Of a DNA stretch of 64,000 nt, positions 60,678 to 64,000 are shown piece after piece; position 1 is the first letter of the stretch, and every line of letters begins with the position of its first letter. The DNA comes from Plumapathes pennacea. Taxonomy: Eukaryota; Cnidaria; Anthozoa; Antipatharia; Myriopathidae. The position numbers and the translations under genes were made by a program. The stretch is taken from positions 21,690,597 to 21,754,596 of the forward strand of contig OZ038466.1 in the NCBI GenBank assembly GCA_964036295.1, written 5' to 3'. The notes under the pieces were generated by a model. It had not been told where the DNA came from, did no database searches, and was given only the letters and a program-made list of their open reading frames with translations.

Positions 60678-60883
60678 CGACGACGACGACGATGATGATT
60701 GCGGTCATTGTGACGGAGATGGTTGTACTGTTGCTGTTGGTGGTGGGGATGATGATGGCGATGGTGGTGTTGGCTGTGATAAAACGCTGACATTACAATT
60801 GGAAATGATTTCTATGATCTTATCTTTCAGGAATTGTGAAGATTAAAAGAGACATCGTTTTTGCAGCCAGCTTGTACCTGTAG
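43720..60883 (+). CDS. MTREX: MTR4 / MTREX (SKIV2L2) exosome RNA helicase, 31 exons, complete
   Basis: Exons: 43720-43940, 44796-44862, 46070-46132, 46512-46624, 47086-47146, 47891-48004, 48436-48468, 48651-48708, 48914-49038, 49287-49385, 49895-49994, 50308-50439, 50937-51016, 51607-51717, 51897-51998, 52630-52755, 53117-53267, 53399-53511, 54268-54327, 54412-54483, 55273-55401, 56158-56268, 56884-56976, 57332-57427, 58065-58162, 58329-58394, 58749-58854, 59340-59396, 59882-60044, 60453-60557, 60831-60883. They join without a break into 1025 aa (human ~1042). Visible motifs: N-terminal [14 protein letters not shown]; motif [10 protein letters not shown] (143-151); [17 protein letters not shown] (235-238); SAT (266-268); [11 protein letters not shown]; motif [12 protein letters not shown] (501-510); KOW/arch insertion (~580-800); DSHCT domain (~855-1025) ending [14 protein letters not shown]4 is the 3'-5' ATP-dependent RNA helicase that feeds RNA to the nuclear exosome (TRAMP/NEXT/PAXT complexes); a nuclear location is expected. 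Three introns use GC donors (13, 18 and 21). The 33-bp exon 7 is a microexon. Introns are crowded with repeats. Confidence 0.95.
44374..44578. repeat. Cluster of GTGTGATCACAC palindromes (MTR4 intron 1)
   Basis: About 200 bp are built from AAGTGTGATCACACTT words in both orientations. The first 32 bases (44374-44405) form a perfect palindrome of GTGTGATCACAC units ending in AGAAG/CTTCT. Further partially matched inverted units follow at 44400-44578. The block could fold into a multi-stem cruciform or hairpin. Confidence 0.85.
45280..45423. repeat. Foldback element 1 (MTR4 intron 2)
   Basis: ACTTCATGGAAAGTGC...GGTTTTTATTCAC and TATCATAAAAC on the left are mirrored by GTTTTATGATA...GTGAATAAAAAC...GCACTTTCCATG on the right. 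The loop is short (GAGCGAGCGAGGCTTTGCG). It is non-coding and probably a MITE. Confidence 0.8.
45428..45645. repeat. MITE with ATACATACTGAGACA terminal inverted repeats (MTR4 intron 2)
   Basis: TTTATTATATACATACTGAG at 45431 is mirrored by CTCAGTATGTATATAATAAA ending near 45643. The 218-bp interval contains no open frame. It directly follows foldback element 1 and directly precedes another inverted-repeat element, so insertion hot-spotting or a composite element is likely. Confidence 0.8.
45648..45951. repeat. Two adjacent inverted repeats with TATACCACACAAGT and GGTGAATAGCGGTGG arms
   Basis: TAGTATATACCACACAAGT (45648) is mirrored at 45826-45844. Immediately after, GGTGAATAGCGGTGGATATT (arm 45868-45891, 24 bp) is mirrored perfectly at 45907-45930, with an outer CAATTATTTGCC / GGCGAATAATTG pair. 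These may be one composite element. No coding content. Confidence 0.8.
46690..46918. repeat. (TAGTAA)n microsatellite (MTR4 intron 4)
   Basis: About 220 bp consist of AATAGT hexamers with a few interruptions (AATATAG, AACAGT). The array lies only ~65 bp downstream of the exon 4 donor. Confidence 0.95.
47230..47345. repeat. CAT/CAC-rich simple repeat (MTR4 intron 5)
   Basis: Interrupted CATCATTATCACC-type trinucleotide repeat. A second, purer block lies at 47717-47852 in the same intron, ending about 40 bp before the exon 6 acceptor. Confidence 0.8.
47717..47852. repeat. (CATCAC)n-type simple repeat (MTR4 intron 5)
   Basis: Degenerate CAT/CAC trinucleotide array that produces artificial Asp-rich or Met/Val-rich frames on the minus strand. 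It is non-coding. Confidence 0.85.
48041..48250. repeat. MITE with AACCCTTTCACTCCCAAG terminal inverted repeats (MTR4 intron 6)
   Basis: The element starts AACCCTTTCACTCCCAAG and ends CTTGGGAGTTAAAGGGTT, with an interior containing GATCAACTTCAATTTTCTC and GTTGGGAGAATTTG. A second nearly full copy is at 59437-59645, and fragments lie at ~7051-7180, ~9529-9715, ~35245-35405, ~45132-45262 and 53587-54100. Confidence 0.85.
50116..50151. repeat. 36-bp perfect palindrome (MTR4 intron 11)
   Basis: CTCTGTCCGAAAGTTAT, a 2-bp TT loop, then its exact reverse complement. It would form a 17-bp perfect stem in the pre-mRNA. No larger element is visible around it. Confidence 0.95.
51017..51018 (+). other. 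GC splice donor of MTR4 intron 13
   Basis: The protein frame [13 protein letters not shown] requires the exon to end at CCACAG, where the intron starts GCTAGT. No GT donor nearby preserves the conserved sequence. Confidence 0.85.
52232..52256. repeat. (GGT/GAT)n microsatellite
   Basis: Short GGTGGTGGTGATGATGATG array in MTR4 intron 15, shortly before the foldback element at 52290. Confidence 0.8.
52290..52429. repeat. Foldback element with ~58-bp nearly perfect arms (MTR4 intron 15)
   Basis: AATCGCTACAAACGCGTCAC at 52290 continues to 52347 and is mirrored at 52371-52429 with essentially one mismatch (CGCGTCAC / GTGGCGCG). The loop is about 23 bp. Such a long stem in an intron is a strong hairpin candidate. 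Confidence 0.9.
53512..53513 (+). other. GC splice donor of MTR4 intron 18
   Basis: [16 protein letters not shown] requires the exon to end ATGATG, followed by GCGAGT. The nearby GT (GCGAGTC) would cause a frameshift and stop in exon 19. Confidence 0.8.
53587..54100. mobile_element. MITE interrupted by a second foldback element (nested insertion, MTR4 intron 18)
   Basis: 53587-~53680 matches the outer part of the CTTTCACTCCC-type MITE (GATTCTCCCAACCTTTCAAG, AGTGAGAACTGATAGTT). About 54055-54100 matches its other end (GAGAATGTGAAAT, AAAGTTGATCAC). Between them lies ~370 bp with GTGTAATACGGCG...CCGTATTGCAC arms (53708-53758 / 53762-53810, ~50-nt hairpin) and GTAATAA-type ends. This indicates a later insertion into an existing MITE copy. 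Confidence 0.75.
55402..55403 (+). other. GC splice donor of MTR4 intron 21
   Basis: [12 protein letters not shown] requires the exon to end CAG, followed by GCAAGT, the textbook consensus of GC-AG introns. Confidence 0.9.
55516..55687. repeat. MITE with GGCTGGTTCACACG inverted ends and (GCTTGCG)-rich interior
   Basis: AAAGGCTGGTTCACACG...TAAAGCAAG at the left is mirrored by CTTGCTTTACTCGTGTGAAC at the right. An inner hairpin pairs CAAACGCAAGCGCAAGAGAATG with its complement. It lies in MTR4 intron 21. Confidence 0.8.
57712..57945 (+). repeat. ~50-bp minisatellite, 4-5 copies (MTR4 intron 24)
   Basis: GGCTACAACTTGTTCTGTTT recurs at 57759, 57809, 57858 and 57908 (last copy GGCTACAGCTTGTACTG), with a diverged copy near 57713. 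Each unit also contains GAACTACTGGTATGTTGGC. Confidence 0.9.
58408..58650 (+). repeat. ~120-bp tandem duplication (MTR4 intron 26)
   Basis: TGACAGTACTCCACGTTGAA and CGAGTAAATCGTGGCAAGGA occur at ~58408 and again at ~58529. Both copies are followed by CACTCTCTCTCTCTGTCCTG and a CACCGTTCC block. Confidence 0.85.
59437..59645. repeat. MITE with CTTTCACTCCC terminal inverted repeats (MTR4 intron 28)
   Basis: Near full-length copy of the element at 48041-48250. It ends CTTGGGAGTGAAAGGGTTAA and shares the interior words AGTGATC(C)ACTTCAATTTTC and TCAGTTCTCACTAC. Confidence 0.85.
60632..60702. repeat. (GATGAC)n microsatellite (MTR4 intron 30)
   Basis: GATGATGATGACGATGACGA continuing to GACGACGATGATGATT. 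Translates to poly-Asp in one frame, but lies between exons 30 and 31 and is intronic. Confidence 0.95.
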
Positions 60884-62546
60884 GTGTATACCATCATCTG
60901 TGGACACGAAAAGTGTGAAATGTGGAAAAAGTGCCGTCTGGTTTATAGATCGATTGTTACAGGTGGAATTCAGTTTGGATCATGCATTGAAAATCCTTTG
61001 AGAAACATTGCGCCACCCGCTTCTACTTATTGATAACAAAACCATTTTGGTTTGTTGTTTGTGACTTAACAATATTACAGTGAGGAAGGATGACCTTCTG
61101 CTTTTCATCTCTTTATGTTTTGAAGTTGTGACTGAAAAGGCGGACGAGAAAATGAGCTTACCTGTAATCCTCGGCCATATGTAGCTTGTTTGTCTGTTAT
61201 ATCTCCGGATGTAAAAACGCTGGTTAACAGTTAGTAAAGTCCTGGGCCCGGTTTTTCAAAGCACGATTAGGCTAATCTTGGATTAGGTCTAAACCTTCTT
61301 CGTCCACAGCTTCCTTTATACGTTTTAAGCTAGAACAAGATTTTTAATCCATTTTCCTGCAGTTTATTGGCAGAGAGGTCGAGAGAAAGGGTTTCGTTTA
61401 TCCTGGCTTTCGAACAACCGGGCCCTGTTCACGGATTTGAATGGATTTGAATGCAAGATGGGTAATGGGCAAATAAACTGCATGTACATTCGTTTTTCTG
61501 ATAGGTGGAACTTCGGAGCACTCCCAACCGTCATTTGCAAGGTTTTTAAGTGGTTCTAGATTATGAGTGATTTCACTATTAAACCGAGACTTCTCGCACG
61601 CGTTGCCGCCATGTTTCTTTGTTCTTGCCCTGATTACCCATCATGCATTTAAATCCGTGAAGGAGTCTATCGGCCGAAGAGGTATTAATACGTTTTATTT
61701 TGAGGGCGCATCAGTTTTTATGCGTTTATCTCTTCCACTAACAAAATCATCAGAATGTAATGGTTAATCTCGAAGCTTGGTCCCCACCCAACGTTTGTGA
61801 AATATGGGGCCTTTGGTTACATTGCAAAAGAGGAATAGTCTTTACTTGGCTGCAGTGCATGTACATAGTTTATACAGATTGAAGTATTATTGCCTCTTGC
61901 TTTGTAATTAAGACGAGAATATATGAATAAACTATTTAAAATCATTTTTCTTCTGGGCTGATTTTCAAGGGCCTGTGGAAACCATTGAGTCTGTATATAG
62001 GGCCTATAGAAAACAAAAAGCAGTACAGAGCATGGAGACAGGACAGCCCATAGTACCCCTATGGTCAGCCTCTGTTTTTATCGAGACCGTTGTTTTACTC
62101 CCAAGAAATTCGAGAATAATCCAATTGAAGACTTCAACTATCATCCGAGGAGGGACTGGATACTGTGAAGGCATTCCTAACCTCGTCCCCAGCAGCATGT
62201 CCTCGAACCTAAGATTAGAGATTATTCACAATTGTGAATCATGTCAAAATTATCATATATCGACAATCCTACGTCACACTGCACTACGGTAAAGTACTGG
62301 TGACTAAATGTTTGATGGATACCGCAGGGGGATTGCAAATACCTCTGTCGCCGATAATGCACCAGTCAATGTAAATCCCCCGAGCCCCCCAATCCGGAAA
62401 TAGCGGGGATATGGGGGGATTTAGCGGGGCAAAAAACGACTTTTGATCATTAGAAGTGCTCCGGGGGACTTGATGGGATTTACAGCGGGGACCTGGAGAT
62501 GACTGTACGTTGGGAGATTGGAACGAGAATGTCTCAGGCATGAAAC
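60884..62546. other. MTR4 3' flank/UTR and intergenic
   Basis: No further gene is supported. AATAAA at 61926-61931 is the best candidate polyadenylation signal for MTR4, implying a ~1-kb 3' UTR. A GGGCCCGG-ended MITE (61244-61425) would then lie inside the UTR. About 62358-62540 contains a G/C-run-rich repeat (GGGGGGATTTAGCGGGG). Confidence 0.4.
61244..61425. repeat. 182-bp MITE with GGGCCCGG-TT terminal inverted repeats
   Basis: Starts GGGCCCGGTTTTTCAAAGC and ends CTTTCGAACAACCGGGCCC, an inverted pair of about 20 bp with a few mismatches. Internal TAATCTTGGATTAGG resembles the fragment at ~36080. No ORF. Confidence 0.8.
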
Positions 62547-63220
62547 ATGGCGACGGAGGAAATGAAGAAGGTAAAATCCTTGAGTTATTGGCTTGAAGTT
62601 AAACCATCCGTGTTCTGTTGAGTCATAGTTTGGTGCACTGCAGCAATAAGAACGTGATTATTTGCATATTTGTGTTTTCATTCTTGCAATAGGTGCATAT
62701 TTTAATATTTTGTTTGCTCGAGTAGCCATGTGGAATGCATATATTCAGAATAAAAACACAGAATGTTTATCTGGCGTTGCAGATCCTTTTACAGCTTGGT
62801 GAGAGACGCCAAGTGGTTGAAGTCCAGCATTTCAAGTCTCTTGAGGACCTAAATCAATATACAAAAGCTCATTTTGACGTTTCTCAAAATAAGCGAATAT
62901 ACCTTCAAAGATTCGAGAGCGATTGGAACGAATATGTAGAAATATCTGATCTACATGATTTAAACAACAAGGACAAGATGATTGCTATTGTCAATGTCAA
63001 CGTGAAGAGTACAGACGGCGACTCGGGCGGCGACGCAACTGCACAGGTATTCAAATCATAAATAAATATACTCATATTGACTTGATGTTAGTTTACATAT
63101 TTTGAAGTTGCTCACGTTGAACACAAAATAGAGGCTGCTTTTGAAATAATATTTAATATTTCTTATAAATTGACAAGCCTAAGAGACAAAATGGGGCGGG
63201 GATTTACATTGACTGGTGCA
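62358..63220. mobile_element. Interval bounded by a perfect 23-bp inverted repeat (possible TAA-flanked DNA element)
   Basis: TGCACCAGTCAATGTAAATC(CCC) at 62358-62380 is mirrored exactly at 63198-63220. The flanks read ...GATAA on the left and TAAATA... on the right, so a 3-bp TAA duplication is possible, as in PIF/Harbinger-type elements. The interval encloses the first two exons of the gene at 62547. Either that gene belongs to a transposon, or two copies of a repeat have landed on either side of it. Confidence 0.5.
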
Positions 63221-64000
63221 TAAATATTTAGTCCCGACGAAACTTTATGTGGCGACACGAAATACTTTTGGGAAGATAACAGGCCGAAAACAGAAACCAA
63301 AGCTATGGTGAGCTTTAGCCGTAAACAATGGCGATTTATGCTTTACTCTGTACATGACATCTGTTGCCTCATAAAATTCTTCTGCGTATCATACATTGCC
63401 TGTTGAAGTGTTTCTTTCATTCCATCATGTAGTCTTTGTTTCACAATGGTCATTAAATACCAGAAATGAAAAATACACCGAAATAGTTCTGAGCATTGAG
63501 TTTGCAGTCACAAATGGACTGAACACAATGTGAACAAAATCGCAATAATATTGTAAACATCTCTCATGTTACATTCCTCGCTTTCAATTTTATATTTGTT
63601 ACAGAGCATGAATACTACGAAACTTTCTGTGGCGACATGAACTACTTTTGGGAAGATAACAGGCCGAAAACAGAAACCAAAGCTACGGTGAGCTTTAGCT
63701 GTAAAACAATGGCGGTTTATGCTTTATTCTGTACATGACATCTGTTGCCTCATAAAATTCTTTTGTGTATCGTACTGTACATTGCCTGTTGAAGTGTTTC
63801 TTTCATTCGATCATGTATCCTTTGTTTTGCAATGGTCATTGAATACCAGAAATGAAACATACACCGAAATAGTTCTGAGCATTGAGTTTGCAGTCACTGA
63901 ACACAATGTGAACAAAACTGCAATAATATTGTAAACATCTCTCATGTTACATTCCTCGCTTTCAATTTTATATTTGTTACAGAGCACAAATACTCGAAAG
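62547..64000 (+). CDS. Unrecognised gene, 5' part, with tandemly duplicated 27-codon exon (runs off window)
   Basis: Exon 1 (62547-62570) encodes MATEEMKK. Exon 2 (62783-63046, 88 codons, phase 0) begins ILLQLGERRQVVEVQHFKSL and contains FDVSQNKRIYLQRFESDWNE and DKMIAIVNVNV, ending in an acidic Ser/Gly stretch. It resembles a small ubiquitin-like/PB1-like fold by pattern only. A further phase-0 exon (63607-63687, acceptor TTACAGAG, donor ACG|GTGAGC) encodes HEYYETFCGDMNYFWEDNRP plus KTETKAT. The same exon appears at ~63229-63307 with a damaged 5' end, and begins again at 63985 (HKYSK...), a 378-bp spacing. The 3' end is outside the window. I do not recognise the product; it may be a transposon gene (see the inverted repeat around exons 1-2) or a host gene with repeated exons. 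Confidence 0.5.
63229..64000 (+). repeat. 378-bp tandem repeat, each unit carrying an exon and its intron
   Basis: GAAGATAACAGGCCGAAAAC, CTGTACATGACATCTGTTGC and ATTGAGTTTGCAGTCAC recur at a 375-380-bp offset, covering 63237-63606, 63607-63984 and a third unit starting at 63985. The exon part and the intron part are both conserved. Unit 1 lacks the acceptor because its left edge is replaced by unrelated sequence that includes the right 23-bp inverted repeat. Confidence 0.85.

Noticed and set aside
60335..60793. 152-aa His/Arg-rich minus-strand frame
   Set aside because: Translation of the (GATGAC)n microsatellite plus antisense of MTR4 exon 30.
1..64000. CRISPR arrays, bacterial operons, tRNA or rRNA genes
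   Set aside because: Sequence is a spliced eukaryotic nuclear locus. The regular repeats seen are minisatellites without spacer structure, and no tRNA-type B-box/cloverleaf or rRNA core sequence was recognised by eye.

Overview
This is eukaryotic nuclear DNA, AT-rich and intron-rich, with many short inverted-repeat elements. It most likely comes from an anthozoan cnidarian, probably a stony coral. The evidence is: (i) spliced animal genes whose proteins are close to vertebrate orthologues (MTR4, LRRC42, GLIS, Tctex-type dynein light chain); (ii) an intronless, divergent class-A GPCR of the kind common in cnidarians; (iii) dispersed repeats that I recall from coral genomes. No alignment or database search was possible, so the lineage is an inference.

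Layout. 1-5.4 kb: two single-exon minus-strand genes, a Tctex1-domain light chain (1595-2236) and an orphan GPCR (4517-5413). 7.6-11.6 kb: a head-to-head pair 312 bp apart, a small 3-exon one-TM protein (minus, 7645-8840) and LRRC42 (plus, 4 exons, 9153-11550). 14.1-19.0 kb: a GLIS1/3-type five-zinc-finger transcription factor (minus, 4 coding exons), tail-to-tail with LRRC42. 19-30.7 kb: no supported gene; it holds an ~89-bp minisatellite (27.9-28.7 kb) and is the upstream side of GLIS. 30.7-33.2 kb: a decayed LINE end and a repeat cluster around a weak two-exon ORF. 33.7-37.7 kb: two convergent, intronless carbohydrate sulfotransferases that are nearly identical in their C-terminal halves. 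38.2-43.6 kb: a 561-bp TA-flanked inverted-repeat transposon, then a ~4.75-kb imperfect palindrome with ~2.3-2.4-kb arms. 43.7-60.9 kb: a complete 31-exon MTR4/MTREX RNA helicase gene (1025 aa), starting ~150 bp beyond the palindrome. 62.5-64 kb: the 5' part of an unrecognised gene in which a 27-codon phase-0 exon is tandemly repeated every 378 bp up to the window edge.

Functional links between genes are weak, as expected for an animal genome. MTR4 is the nuclear exosome helicase; GLIS is a DNA-binding regulator; the sulfotransferases are predicted Golgi enzymes modifying glycans. Most of the novelty is structural: the large palindrome abutting the MTR4 promoter, three GC-AG introns in MTR4, patchy identity between the inverted sulfotransferases that suggests gene conversion, the exon array at the right edge, and nested foldback elements inside MTR4 introns.
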